64,000 nt of DNA. Origin: Pleurodeles waltl. Lineage: Eukaryota; Chordata; Amphibia; Caudata; Salamandridae. The notes beneath the pieces are model-generated. The model did not search any database. It saw nothing but the letters and a program-made list of their open reading frames with translations, and was not told the origin of the DNA. How positions within the stretch are numbered: position 1 is the first letter of the stretch; every line of letters begins with the position of its first letter. Shown here piece after piece: positions 1-12,210 of this stretch. The DNA lies in assembly GCF_031143425.1 (NCBI RefSeq), contig NC_090444.1, forward strand, positions 1,352,164,323-1,352,228,322, read 5' to 3'. The position numbers and the translations under genes are program-made.

Positions 1-229
1 AAAGGGGAACTAGTTCCGAGTACTGAAGGCCCTTTTGCAGATGGAGGATCTTCAACCTCTGCAGGGCTCTGTAATGTAGGGGGCCCGGAAAGATCGCTTG
101 AATGGACGAGACTAAGAGTCCGACAAAGCGTGCTAGCGTCCTCAATGATATAGTAGGAGAGGCACGCGCTCTCCTCAATTCTTTCTTGATCAGGCTTCGT
201 TTGCTGATCGGAAGAACTAATAGGGCTGC

Positions 230-1050
230 CTAAGAATCTATTTGGAACCCTAGAAATTCTACTTTCTGAGTTGGTACTAGACAGGATTTTTGGGAATTTA
301 TGACAAACCCGAGGTCTTGGAGTAATTGCAACGTCCAATTTAAATGGGTCAGAAAAAGATCTCTCTCTTGGGCCATAATTAGAATGTCGTCCAGATAAAT
401 AATTAGACGTACTCCTCGTTCTCTTAAGAATTGTACCACTGGGAGCAAGAGTTTGGTGAAGCACCAGGGTGCTGAGGAGAGGACGAAGGGAAGAACCCTG
501 AACTCGAACCAATGGGAACCCCATTGAAATTAGAGGAAACGCCTGTGAGGGGCAAAAATTGGAACTGAGAGGTAAGTGTCCTTGAGGTCCAGGCGCACCA
601 TCCAGTCTTTGTCTCTTAAAAGATCTCTGAGGAGGTGAATGCCCTCCATCTTGAAATGGCGATACACCATCCAAGAGTTGAAATGTTTGAGATTCAGGAC
701 CAATCTGGCTCCCCGCCCTTCTTCTGGACTAAGAAGATTGTGCTGGCGAAGCCTCGAGGATGCGGGGAGGACAGCACCACAGCTCCTTTTTGAATGAGCG
801 AGAGTATTTCTTCTTCTATAAATTTGCGATCTGCGAGGGAAAAAAGGAGAGGCATAGGAGGAGTCGATTGCCTCGGAGGGGCGTAAAATTCTAGTTGAAA
901 ACCTTGAACTGTCTGAAGAACCCACGGATCTTGTGTAATTAACCTCCAGGCTGGGAAAAAATACTGTATCCTGCCCCCCAATATGACCTCCGAAGGAGGA
1001 ATAATTCTCACCTGAGTTTGAGTTGTCCTGATTGGAGTTACCTGCACGAT
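230..1050 (-). pseudogene. DIRS-like reverse transcriptase (broken)
   Basis: This is the polymerase that would copy the element RNA into DNA. The N-terminal part is read from about 1,050 to 695, including the GGR...W..IT lead-in and a FIEEEILSLIQKGAV stretch. It ends just after LVQKKGG. The next part (NLKHFNSW, then MVRLDLKDTYLSVPI) lies in a different frame down to about 530. The catalytic YLDDILIM block and a VEFLGFQIDS connection lie in a third frame at 230-448. At least two frameshifts therefore split one RT. The motif spelling YLDD rather than YVDD or YADD, together with the neighbouring gag type, supports DIRS over Ty3/gypsy. RNase H and recombinase are outside the window. Confidence 0.8.
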
Positions 1051-2327
1051 ATCCTCTAGAGGATCGACCACGACCCCTGTAGCGATTGGGGTAGAAGTTG
1101 TGTTGGTCTGAATAACTCCCACGGTTGCCATGAGCGGCGTATCTGGAAGCCTGATACCTTCGGCCTGACGCTCGGCCCCTGAAACGTCCGGCCTGGATAA
1201 AAAGAGCGTTGTTGAACACCTTTTTGATGTTGGATTGGGCTTTGTCGAGGGCTGTAAAGGTAGCCACATACTTGCTCAAATTGGAAATGAATTTATCTCC
1301 AAAGAGCATACCATTGGCTGAGGACCCTGCCTCATTAGTGGCCAAGTCTGCAAGTTTTGGTCTAAACGAATGAGGAAGGTTCGTCGCCGTTCCGTTGACA
1401 TGGCGCAGTTGGCATTGCCAAGAAGGCAGATTGCTCTCTGCGCCCATTGTAGGATTGCTTCCGTGTCTAACGGAGCCTCTGTTTCCTTAGATTGAATGGC
1501 TAGATCTAATATTTTCGTTAAGGGACCTGACACCAGTCCAGTAGATTTTCCTGGCATCCTCTCCAGGCACGATCCAGACCCTTCTTCGGGTCTGTAGTGA
1601 ACTTTCGGAGAAAAGTCGCCATGTTGGGATCTAACTCTGGTGTTTCTGCCACCTTACCGAGAAGGGAGGGTCGAGGACATTCTGACCGAAGGGTGTTGCG
1701 CACCTCCTTCTCAAAACTTTTACGTAGCCTATCTTGGACGTAACTGGTGACCTCCTGGTTAGGAATCCATTCGGTGGAGTGAGGATGGATAATATCCTCT
1801 GGTGAAAATAGGAGGTTCTTGCCTTGAGGGGGATTGCTCTCGGGCATATTGTGTTGTGTCGTGCGCTGCTTTTTGCGCGGTTGGAGATCTGCCTGAGAGT
1901 CGTCTGAGTCTGATTTTGAGGAAGAGGGATCATGATAGCTAGAATGCGAGGATTGCAGGAAGTTAGATGATGGCTCTTGAGGAGGTGGAAAACCTCCATA
2001 GGCATGGTCGCGCAACACAGAGGTTGCCATCTGCGACAGGATTTCTGCAGAGGAACTGCCATTTGAACGCTGCAGGTGCAAACCCATCGTTTCACCGGAA
2101 TCTCCGGATTGAAGGTGAGGTTGCTGGCTATTCTCGCCCAAAAATTCCCTTTTAGCAAAGTTCGACAGGGGTTGTGTAAAGGGTTTCAGGGCTTGGTGTA
2201 GGGCCCAATTCACGGAGTCCTGCACATGATGGCCAAGTGCCTCCACAAGTCTTTCCTCCATTTGGTGCTCAGCTGGCATCTCTTGCAGTTCGTCATACTG
2301 CTCATCATCATTGGTGTAGTACCCCAT
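1000..2327 (-). pseudogene. DIRS-like gag protein (broken)
   Basis: Structural protein of a DIRS-type element. The likely start is the ATG at 2,327-2,325, followed by an acidic N-terminus (TNDDEQYDELQEM). A serine-rich stretch and a basic PRKKQRTT cluster that could be a nuclear signal come next. The conserved region has TSYVQDRLRKSFEKEV and later LLGNAN, AMSTERRR and LFGDKFISNLSKYV. An RG-rich tail with repeated RGRGR and RGYR follows, probably nucleic-acid binding. Frame changes near 1,550 and 1,350 break the reading, and the tail overlaps the start of the RT frame. The identification rests on resemblance to amphibian and fish DIRS gag and on its place just upstream of the RT. Confidence 0.65.
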
Positions 2328-2940
2328 GTTAAAGTTATTGTTAAGGGAGGAGTTAGCAGGGGGGGCAAAAACCCTGAGCAGGTGATTTGATAAATATAAG
2401 GTACAGTTAGTAGCTGTACAGCCGGCAATCTGTTGTGGAGGGAGCCACCTGCTTGAGGAGTTTAACCTGTAGTATGCTAGAAGCAGCCTAACCAGGAAAA
2501 AACTCCTAAGCCCCCTGAGCAGAGCTCTCACAGTATTATTACAGCCCCTATGGGCGATCGTTGGCCATTTAGTTAGTATTTTTCTTGGATCTGACTTCCC
2601 CGAAGCACACGCGCGTTGAGAAGGCAGTCGGGAATTAAGAATTTTCCGATTCCTCTCAACGCGCATGCGCGAGCGCGGGAGCAGAAAGAGGACAGCGTCC
2701 TCTACTCGGTGAGCCTAGGCTCACCGAAAACGGCCTGCCCCCACCCCACGCCGGCAACGAAAATACTAGTTTTAGATAATCCAATATGAAAAACAATATG
2801 TAAACAAGAAGCGCTTGCAAGCGCGCTCGCGTTCGTGCATTTTAACAATTTAAAATCTACAAACACAAGCACAAGTAGCGCGCTGCACTTATCTGGCTGC
2901 TGGAGCAGCAAAGAAAGAGGAAGGACTATAGCATTCATGC

Positions 2941-5213
2941 TATTTATGGACAGTATAGACCCATGATTGGTGGACTGGGGTTCATGGGATTTGCAGTTTT
3001 TGAATTTGTTACACTTTCATTGGCTGCTGTGTTTGTCAGTAAAGTGAAGAGAAGCATAATCCGAAGCCTCCGCCCTGACATAGAATTCCATACACCATAG
3101 ACAGTATTTCAATATAGTCAAGCTCTCGGCCATCGTACTCGACTGCAGCAGGATCAAGAAAATGATGAACTTTGCATGAAGGATCCGACCAGGCCGACGC
3201 ACTTCCAGCAACTGGAAACAAAATGTGATCAATGCGACATCGCTCCTGCCCACCTCGTCCCCATTATTAAGACGGCGATTGGTGATGTAAATATTCTTCT
3301 TTATTAAATTATTTCAAGAAAAGGACGTTATTAACTCGGGTCCTTACAGGAGCGATGTCCAGCAATGTCCACCCTGGCCGCTGCTATCCTTCCCAACTGT
3401 CGACCCCCGAATTCCTAGTTCAAGGTGGATCGAATGTTATTGATCAACATTCAATCCACGAGTCGCGCAGCTCACGCGCCACAGCTATGCCGACAGCTCC
3501 ACTGACAAACCAGACCTAAAAAGTGCGCCATGAGTGTAAAAAATGTCACCAATATTGTTAATATTGTCAGCATCTTCTCTATAGCTGTTTGAATTAAGCG
3601 TTGAGGTCACAGGTTTGAATCACAGGAAGCCCAGAGGCCGAATTTCTGAGTATTAACGTGCTGCCCAATACTCTGAGGGGAGGCGCAATATATAACGCAA
3701 ATAATTGTATTGAAATATTCACAGTAAGCATTTAGACGACTGTCTAGCACAAAGCACACACATTTCATGTTTGAACGGTAGTCTGTTCGTTTTAAACTCT
3801 GTGTTTCTGTGAGTGAGGAGGCACCTGAGATCACCTATGACAGAAAGTGTTTGAAAGCAGACCAACTTTTGACAGAAAACGAAAATACATTGTGACAGTT
3901 TTTGATAGGCAACAACTCCTTAAGGACATTAGCTACACCTGAAAACCGGAAACCAGCAGATTGCACAGCATATAGCCGCGTCTGCGTTTTTATGATTACA
4001 AATCAGTTTTTCTTGATGCAGCCCATTTTTCACCGCAGCATCTTTGCCCGCCCCTGCTGTGGCTGCCAACTGTTATAACTTCATCAGTCCATTTGGGAAT
4101 ACTGCACTCAGAAGTGCATTTCACTGAAGGAAATTAGCACGTAGCAGAGCTTTCTGCAAAGTAGAAAAGCGCCCTAAAATACCAAATATTATACGCAATG
4201 CTTCAACTTTCTACCAAGCATGTAGGGATTTTGATGTTCATTTATTTACATTAGCAATGCGATATCAGAGGACTACTTATTTAGTTTAATATGGAAGATA
4301 CAATACCAAAAACATTGCTTCCTAAAACAGGTAAATAATTTAGGTATTACTAAAAAAGGCTTCCAGATGACACTTTTTGATGCCAGATAAAACGTATTTT
4401 AAAGAAATCTTTATGTGCAGATACTTTGATAACGCACTTAGTTTGGTTCGCTTATTTTTAAGATTACTTTACAACATAGGTCAGAGAGTTATTGAAACTT
4501 TGATTTTCCGAGTACTGTTGTGGTTTTTAATTCTCACGACACGCATGGATGATGTCAAGAGCACGATGTGACCCTTCCTACTACACTGTGATTGCGTTTT
4601 TTTGCCTGACTCGCTCAATCCATCACATCAAAAAATCCCTTCAGATCTTCATCTATTTTTTTTCTTCACAAAATCACGTTTAAATTTAGAATTCCCAAAA
4701 CACTTTTGTGGCAGGGAGGTTGGATTGAATCAGTGTATGCCAGGTTATAAAAAATAACTATGAAATGAAGGCAAAATGACCATGCGACTATTAATAGTGC
4801 TGTGTGCGTTCCTACGTGTGACTTAGATGAAATAGCTTAATTTAAGAGTTCAAATTCAGGTCCTCATTCACAAAACGCGAACTTGCACCTTTTTTGTGAC
4901 AAACTTTATTGAATTTTTGTCATGGTAAAACAAACCATCGGATCCCCTCACCAAACCCTCGGCGTATCAATCCCGAGAACACCAAGACAGAGCAATCATT
5001 TACGCTCCTTAATCAACAAAGTATAAAGCCATAGAATCTCACACCCGTGCAACAACTCTAAGTAGTTCCACCGGCCCCCCAAACCTTCGCATTTTTCCGA
5101 GGACAGCCCTTCGCTCTGTAAATCGTCTCCTTAGTCTTGGAGCACCAGTCCATCGTCCTCCGCTACTACGAGAGTGTGAACGGTTCTTTGCTGACCAGTG
5201 GCAGGCAATTTTT
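2941..5213. other. Unassigned stretch
   Basis: No convincing coding region or repeat boundary was recognised. A short GGTTTGAATCAC tract at about 3,611 resembles a pol III B box, but no matching A box or SINE tail was found. The sequence is ordinary AT-leaning intergenic DNA or decayed repeat. Confidence 0.4.
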
Positions 5214-5340
5214 TTTTGTAATTGTAATCGTATTTATATAGCGCTTACTACCCCTGACGAGGCGTCGAAGCGCTTTTTGATGAGTAGCACGCTACTCCGG
5301 TACCCAACAAGAATTAGTGATGGATTAGTATAATTTAAAT
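5214..5340 (+). repeat. Dispersed repeat with 'tatatagcgctt' motif
   Basis: A T-run (5,211-5,217) leads into a GC-balanced block containing TATTTATATAGCGCTTACTA and CGTCGAAGCGCTTTTTGATG, with two AGCGCTT motifs about 35 bases apart. Blocks of this kind are widespread in vertebrate LINE/SINE tails. I cannot name the family. Its end is not defined by any duplication. Confidence 0.4.
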
Positions 5341-5394
5341 AAGGAGTACAGTTTTAGTATTATTATGAGTTAATTTGAGTTGCGGATATGAGAG

Positions 5395-5700
5395 TTTGTT
5401 AGTTAGATTGACTGGAGTAATGGAGGGGTGGAGGAGGAAAGAAATCCAGAAGTGTTAGTTGGGAGTTTATCCTTCATTTACTCAATCCAAAGGCTTGAGA
5501 TGAATAAAAGGGGAGCGGAGGAGAAAGAGGATGTGGAAGGGTTAGGGAGAGCATAGTAGCAGGGTGAGATGAATGCAGGAGAATTTAGTAGGGTTGTGTG
5601 GGAGGTCACAGAGGTAGAGTGAGGTTTGGTGAGTTAGATGTGGAGGTGGAGGGAAGAGCTTAGGCAGAGATATTTAGGAGATGAAAGTGGTCGAAGGGAT
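5395..5700 (+). repeat. Purine-rich (GGA/GAGG) tract
   Basis: The plus strand is strongly G/A biased over about 300 bases, with many AGGAG, GGAGGTGGAGG and GAGGAGAAAGAGG runs and few pyrimidine runs. It probably continues the repeat that starts at 5,214. No protein is encoded. Confidence 0.5.
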
Positions 5701-5865
5701 TTGGGATGAGTCCGAGTGAGAATGGAGGATAGTTTGATAGAGACATGACATAAGAGTGATGAGTAGATAAGTGTGATAAAAAGAGAGCAGAAATTCATAG
5801 ATATCTAGTATAACAACCCATGCAATGATCCACAAACATGCCAGACACAGAAACAACATATACAC

Positions 5866-5867
5866 AT

Positions 5868-5937
<70 letters not shown>

Positions 5938-5960
5938 CACACACATGAATACACACACAT
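5866..5960. repeat. (TA)n/(CA)n microsatellite
   Basis: Two long TA runs (about 5,873-5,898 and 5,907-5,932) are joined by CACATATAA and flanked by CA/TG-type dinucleotide repeats. The TYIYIYI-type reading frames over it are artefacts of the repeat. Confidence 0.95.
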
Positions 5961-6048
5961 ATGCACATACAATACATAATTAGAATCATGGGTAAAAAAT
6001 ACTTAGTCAGACAGGTTTAAAAGAGTGTGTGTGTATTTTATTGTTACT

Positions 6049-7255
6049 GGTTTAGTTTCTGTAAAATGAGCATCGTGGCCTACCCAACCGGAGTATTTTC
6101 TACGAGTATGTCAGTAAGCGTTACCTAGCATGTTTTATATGCCCTGTTTATATTGTACACTAAGGGTACGTGATGGGCCACGGGGTAAGCGTCTCCAGCA
6201 ACCTTATGTGCCTTTGGCAATGTGATTGTTACTAGTGCATCTTTGTGGAGATGTCCTTGTGCTTCTGAGCATCAATAACGCACCACCGGAATCGGCGGTA
6301 AACGCATTGGGGTCGTTTTGGAAAGCTGTCCATCATCCTGGTAAAAGGCGGGAATTCCTTTACCTACTTCGAGGGTGGACGGGGCGTGGCTCAGCGGGCG
6401 GAGCTTACAGGTGCTTTATAAAGGGAGAACCTTTTACTCTGTGTCTCCAGCAGAGGAAGATAGAACCCGAGCGTCACAGTCAGATACAGATTACGCTCCA
6501 GTACATCATCAGTTCACCTCCAGGAAGGATTCTAGATCTTTTCTGCTATGGGATCTCTGAGCGTACAGCCTTGCTTTATCTTTGCCAAGCCCAAGAGTTA
6601 GGGTGGCTTGTCCTTTCCAGAGGCTGATCTTCAACTGCGGCACCTGCTACGTTTATATTTCTAAGTGCTTCCTGTTGCGGTTTAGTTTCTGTAAAATGAG
6701 CATCGTGGTCTACCCAACCGGAGTATTTTCTACGAGTATGTCAGTAATCGTTACCTATCATGTTTTATACGCCCTGTTTATATTGTACACTAGGGGTACG
6801 TGATGGGCCACGGGGTAAACGTCTCCAGCAACCTTGTGTGCCTTTGGCAATGTGATTGTTACTAGTGCGTCTTTGTGGAGATGTCCTCGTGCTTCTGAGC
6901 ATCAACAACGCACCACCGGAATCGGCGGTAAACGCATTGGGGTCGTTTTGGAAAGCTGTCCATCATCCTGGTAAAAGGCGGGAATTCCTTTACCTACTTC
7001 GAGGGTGGACGGGGCGTGGCTCAGCGGGCGGAGCTTACAGGTGCTTTATAAAGGGAGAACCTTCTACTCTGTGTCTCCAGCAGAGGAAGATAGAACCCGC
7101 GCGTCACAGTCAGATACAGATTACACTCCAGTACATCATCAGTTCACCTCCAGGATGGATTCTAGATCTTTTCTGCTATGGGATCTCTGAGCGCACAGCC
7201 TTGCTTTATCTTTGCCAAGCCCAAGAGTTAGGGTGGCTTGTCCTTTCCAGAAGCT
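6049..7255 (+). repeat. 630-bp direct tandem duplication with TATA-like box
   Basis: GGTTTAGTTTCTGTAAAATG begins at 6,049 and again at 6,679, a period of 630 bases. The two copies are about 97% identical by eye over roughly 570 bases and separate after CTTGTCCTTTCCAGA. Copy 1 continues into a 60-base segment that joins copy 2, while copy 2 runs into unrelated sequence at 7,256. Each copy has a GC-rich region, GGGCGTGGCTCAGCGGGCGG, followed 20-odd bases later by GCTTTATAAAGGG (TATA-like at 6,415 and 7,045). That looks like a promoter, as in an LTR. Frames of 133-143 codons cross it but match no known protein. Confidence 0.85.
6390..6425 (+). promoter_or_regulatory. TATA-like promoter motif in 630-bp repeat (second copy at 7,020-7,055)
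   Basis: CGGGCGGAGC (a GC box-like GGGCGG core) lies about 16 bases before TTTATAAAGG in both copies, with identical spacing. This is the layout of a pol II core promoter, and the conservation may simply reflect recent duplication. Activity is inferred only. Confidence 0.35.
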
Positions 7256-9957
7256 GTTGGCACTGCAAAGTGATGTTGGCGGGGTAAGCTGGAGTCCCCA
7301 AACTGCAGAGTGCTACCATGCAATATCTGGGGGTCAAATGGATGACTTGCATCAGTCAGTACAGGGGTGTTGTACAAATTGCATCAAAATAATTTCTGAC
7401 CACTGTAGGTACACAGTGCTTGCGGTCTCATTTCTGAAGCATCTTTTTTGCGGTTTATCAGAGAACACAATAGGCGACAAGTTAATGCCGCACTGTCAAA
7501 CCTTGAGTAAGAAAGATTCTACACCAAGAACACAAAAACTGAACGTTACAAGATATTCATATAAATTCCCCAAGGAAACACTAATGCATGGGCTTACTAG
7601 GCAATACTGATGAATCAGTTACGCCTTGGTTCCAGGTTTTACGACTACAGAATGGCAAGACTAGAGGCTAAAGGAATGATGTCAGTTGACATTTCATGAA
7701 AAGAACTACAAAATCATGCCCTTTAAATTACAAAGAGAGTAACTACTGTGTTTAGATATCAGTATAATGCAACCTACAGGAGACTTAAGTGCTCAGGCAT
7801 AATTTCCTGTCCTTACATCTCTGCATCTCCATGCACACTGGCTTTAGTTCAGCAGTAGCAGTCTGCGCCGTAATGGATGGGCATCTCAACAATTATTTGG
7901 AAGCAGCTGGAACAAGCAGAGAGAAGAACTTCTCCAAGGCTCTGTGTTGGCAAGTGCTATACAGAGCAGCTGAATATCCCTTCCAACAGCAACATATTTT
8001 ATCAAAGAGAGAAACCAGTCCAATACTATCACAGGCTAAATATAAAAACACTACTACTCTACACACCAAAACTGTGTACAATAAGATACACAAACTGCCA
8101 GCACAATATACATGCAGCTCATTAGTTCTTCTATACTCCATATCAACCTTGGATAATGTATGATAGAAGTGCAGCTGAATGCTACTGACAACTGGGAAAG
8201 TTGGTCATTTCTGTCCCCTGCGATCACTGCTTGGGCCAAAATCCTAAACTGGTGAAAAGAAATCTCAATCTTTTCTGGTACAGAGGCAAACAGGTTTCGC
8301 ACAGCACTGTAAATGCAGTATAGGTTTTAGGAAAAACCTTAACCCCCCAGCACAGATCTAGGTCACATGTTTATAATATTTAGTGTCAAGGACTGACAGA
8401 CTTCTGAAGCAAGGCTGTTTTGAATATCACACCATTGTTAGAAGGAGACTGTATGAAGTACACCTAATGCACTACTGCAGATCTCACTTCTATTAGAGAT
8501 TAGCATCTTAATGTTCACCTCAAAGGTAGTAGTACCTCAGACAAGAAAAGGAGGTAACTGTGCCTCAGTAGAGTTGAGCAAACATCCTTGTTTCCTACAA
8601 CGAAATCTGTGGTGTTCTCGTGTACATGCGTCTCGTATGTCACAAGATAGATGGAGCTGGGGTATTCTGGAATGTGGGAAACCGTGAGAGACAGTTGAGA
8701 AAGGCGGAACGAGTGAAGCAAGGCGGTCATGGTGGGGGTGTATATCAAATAAACAGGACATCCCGAAATACCTACTTGCTCCTGTGAGTTATCCAACGTC
8801 ACATTTGGGGAAGAGCAAATCTATAACCCACTCACCTCAACATCTGCTACTGTTTAACAAGGAAGAAACTTACTTTGTGGCGGTGCAGTAGCAGCTTCAT
8901 CTGGTCACGAGGAGAAGTAAGTGAAATGATGGCTGCATAGTATTTAACTAGGAAGTGAAACACTGAATAAGTAAGATAAGTGCAGGAGACATTGTCGGGA
9001 GTCTGGTGTGTTTCATTTATGAAGCGGCGGCAATTTTAGGAGTACCCCAGGCCACGTACAGGCAATGTCTCATTTGGCTTAGAGTGTGTCCAGTCCTACT
9101 ACAATGTACTCCAATCACAAGGACCCCATATCGCCAAGGATCAATAGCCACCTAGTTAGGTCAAGAGGTACTTCGAGGAGCCCAGCAAGCTTTCGTTCGA
9201 TAAAACGCTAGTAAGGCACATTCAGTATGACATAGAGCTGTGCAACTTGCACTTCTTAATGGATTTGTTCACATTTAAAATTATACCATTAAGGTTGAGT
9301 TTGTGGCCTGTAAAGGCAGGAGCTCTAGCACAAAGTGGTAAATAACCATAAGCACACACCTGTGAACAAGCACACCCTTAAAGCTGCAGACTTACTCCTG
9401 TCAAGGGTAGCTAAAAATCCGTTTCTAGGACGAGGAAGGAATGTACGTCCACAATTGCTGAGAGGGTCAGAAAAACTCACCAAAGTAACTTTCAGAGTGC
9501 AAATGCAAGTGGTTGGCACATTTAAGCAAGTCCACATAAACACTCATAAAGGATTCCATAACTTATGGGAATCAGCAGATGTCCCTGATCTCCAAGGGCC
9601 TTTAAATCCTTTGAGAATTCCATGCTTGTCGAAATTTGCTGCAAAATATTTGTAGACCAATGGAAGTAAATATTTAACTGTGTTGTGAATCAGGCCTTTA
9701 TACCATGCTTCAAGAGGATCTTAATACCCAACTGTGGCGCTGAAGTAAAGATATACTCAAACATCAGAACTTGAAGTGTGTCAGCTTTAGAAAGCGTGAG
9801 TCATTACCACAATCCTTGAAGTTGCTGGTTTCTGCAAGAACTATCCTAGTGCTGGTATGGGTGTAATTAACATAGCAAGAGTAATGTTGGCAGCTGCTCA
9901 GTGTTTCAATGCTATTTATTCTAGGTGGTCTTGATTGCACTGTTGGTTTGTTTAATG
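7256..9957. other. Unassigned stretch
   Basis: AT-balanced sequence with many stops in all frames. The longest frames (about 70-130 codons) show no recognisable domain, and no repeat boundary or target duplication was found. Confidence 0.4.
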
Positions 9958-12210
9958 ATTAGTGTTAGATCTGTCATCCTTGGCGTGGTATCCCCTAACT
10001 TTTTGCCTCTGTTTCCCAGGTTGTTGATGTTTTGCTAGACTCTGTTTTTGCTGTTTTTGTTACTATGGGCACTTTACCACTGCTATCCAGTGCTAAAGTG
10101 CAAGTGCTCCTATATAAAATGTGTATGTAATTGGATTCCCAGGATTGGCATATTTGACTTACTGGTAAGTCCCTAGTACAGTGCAATAGAGGTGCCCAGG
10201 GTCTGTAAATCAAATGCTACTAGTGGGCCTGCAGCACTGGTTGTGCCACCCACATTAGTAGCCCTGTTAACATGGCTCAGACCTGCCACTGCAGTGTCTC
10301 TGTGTGTAGTTTTAAACTGCCAATTCGAACTGGCAAATGTACCCACTTGCCAGGCCTAAACCTTCCCTTTTCTTATATGTAAGGCACCCCTAATGTAGGC
10401 CCTAGGTGGCCCCATGGCCAGGGTGCAGTGTATGTTTAAGGTAGGACATATACTAATGTGTTTTATATGTGACAACAGGGAACTACTGCTAAATTCGGTT
10501 TTTCACTGTTGCAAGGCGTATCCCTCTCATAGGTGAACATGGGGGCTGCCTTTAAATATACTTAAAGAATAGATTCCGTTTGGGAGCAGATAGACATGTG
10601 GAGTTTGGCGACCCTGAGCTCACAACTTAAAAATACATCTTTTAGTAAAGTTGATTTTAAGATTGTGTGTTTGAAAATGCCGCTTTTAGAAAGTGTTTGC
10701 TTAAACCATTCTGTGACTCTGCCTGCTTGTGGATTCCCTGTCTGAGATAGTTTGACAGTTGGGCTGTTTGCACCACTCTCTAGACAGTGACAAAGGGAGC
10801 TGGGGTGTAGCCTGCATATCCTGATGAGCCATCTGTGCTAGGAGGGAGGGGAAGGAGTGGTCACTTACACCTGAAAGGGCTGTGCCTGCCCTCACACAAT
10901 GAGGTCTCCAACCCCCTGGTGTGTGTCTGGGGCCTGGCCTGGGCAAGGCAGGATTTCACAAACGAGACTTTCCTTTGAAGTAAGCCTACATCAAAGGCCA
11001 AAATGGATATCAGAAGGACACCCAAAACCACAGACTTCAGATTACTTCTGGACATCAAGAGGAACCTCTGCCTGGAGAAGAGGTGAAGAGCTGAGGAGAA
11101 GTGCTGCCCTGCCGGTGACTGTGCTTTGTATAGCTATCCAGCAGTTGCTGCTTCTGCATGGTGAAAGGGGACACAGACTGGACTTTGTTGTTCATTTCTG
11201 CTTGTGAAGAAATCTCCAAGTGCTTGTCCTGAGCTTGCCTCTGGTTGTTGAAGTCTCAGGGCCATCAAAGACTTCCCTGCCAGCACCTGGACTCTCTGCT
11301 GAGACTCCTGCCCTGCCAAGTGGTGCCCTATCCAGTTCCTGGGGCCTTTACAGGTGAAGTTGGCAGACCAAGACTGAAAATCCACACACAGACTGCCATG
11401 CGGGGAAATTTCTGACGCAACCTCCGAGACACGGCTGAAGAAACGACACAATGCCGGCTCCGTAGCTGAAATCGACTAACCGCCTGCAGTGCGGCGGGAA
11501 GATCGATGCACACGGCTGGAGAAATGACGCGCTGCATCGCTAACGGAGGCTAGTAACATCGTAACCCACACATCGCTTTTTTGCTAACGCAGTGCGGCAG
11601 GATTTTCTATAAAAACGTTGCTAGGCAAGGAAAAAGGCCGCAAAGCCTGCCCGGACCTGAGTGCTGCCCGGATCGACGCATCGCTCTCCTGCAGAGAAGA
11701 AAAACAACGCATGCCCATCCAACCAGAGAAGGAGAAATGACGCACGGTCTCGCTTGCAGATGAGAAATCGATGCACCGCTTACCTTTTCCGACGCACACT
11801 CACCCGTGTGTGTTATTTTGATGCTACCCAGGTACTTTTCAACGCTAACAGTGTTTTACCTATTAACAAAAGGATTTAAGACTCTTTTTGCTTTTAAGAC
11901 TAATAACTCGACTTCTGTATGTTGGAGTTTTTCGTCGTTTTGGACTTGTTTTGTTTAGATAAATCTTTCCTATTTTTCTAAACCTGTGTTGTGTCATTTC
12001 ATAGTGTTTTCACTGAGTTATTGTGTTTGTTGGTACAAATACTTTACACCTAGACTCTGAAGTTAAGCCTGCCTGCTCGTGCCAAGCTACCAAAGGGGTG
12101 AGCAGGGGTTAACTGAGGGTGATTCTCCTTTACCCTTACTAGAGTGAGGGTCCTTGCTTGGACACAGGGTAACTTGACAGCCAACCAAAGACCCCATTTC
12201 TAACAATTAG
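9958..12210 (+). mobile_element. Non-coding TG...CA (LTR-type) element with ATTAG target duplication
   Basis: The element spans 9,963-12,205 (2,243 bases). It begins TGTTAGATCTG and ends ATTTCTAACA, so it has TG...CA ends and a 7-base terminal inversion (TGTTAGA/TCTAACA). It is flanked by perfect ATTAG repeats at 9,958-9,962 and 12,206-12,210. A 5-bp duplication with TG...CA ends is what retroviral-type integrase makes. Inside there are no gag or pol traces. It carries the motif GGTAAGTCCCTAGTA near 10,165, also seen in the 49,305 element and, inverted, in the 30,277 element. It may be a very long solo LTR or a large non-autonomous derivative. Confidence 0.8.

Larger units (their letters stand above)
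1..2940 (-). mobile_element. DIRS-like retrotransposon, 5' part, truncated by window edge
   Basis: A gag-like region is followed by a reverse transcriptase read leftwards. The RT has the DIRS-type layout: a GG-R-x-x-x-F-x-x-x-W-x-x-I-T lead-in around 960-1000, an NLKHFN box near 690 and a YLDD catalytic motif at 386-397. The tyrosine recombinase and the far terminal repeat expected in DIRS elements would lie left of position 1. The coding frame is broken several times, so the copy is dead. The right limit near 2,940 is only where recognisable coding and the GC-rich leader stop; I could not prove a terminal repeat. DIRS elements make no target-site duplication, so none is expected. Confidence 0.78.

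Noticed and set aside
3595..3640. tRNA-derived SINE by a B box-like GGTTTGAATCAC
   Set aside because: No A box at the right distance, no tRNA fold and no tail.
5674..5958. Tyr/Ile-repeat frame as a membrane protein
   Set aside because: Translation of a TA/CA microsatellite.
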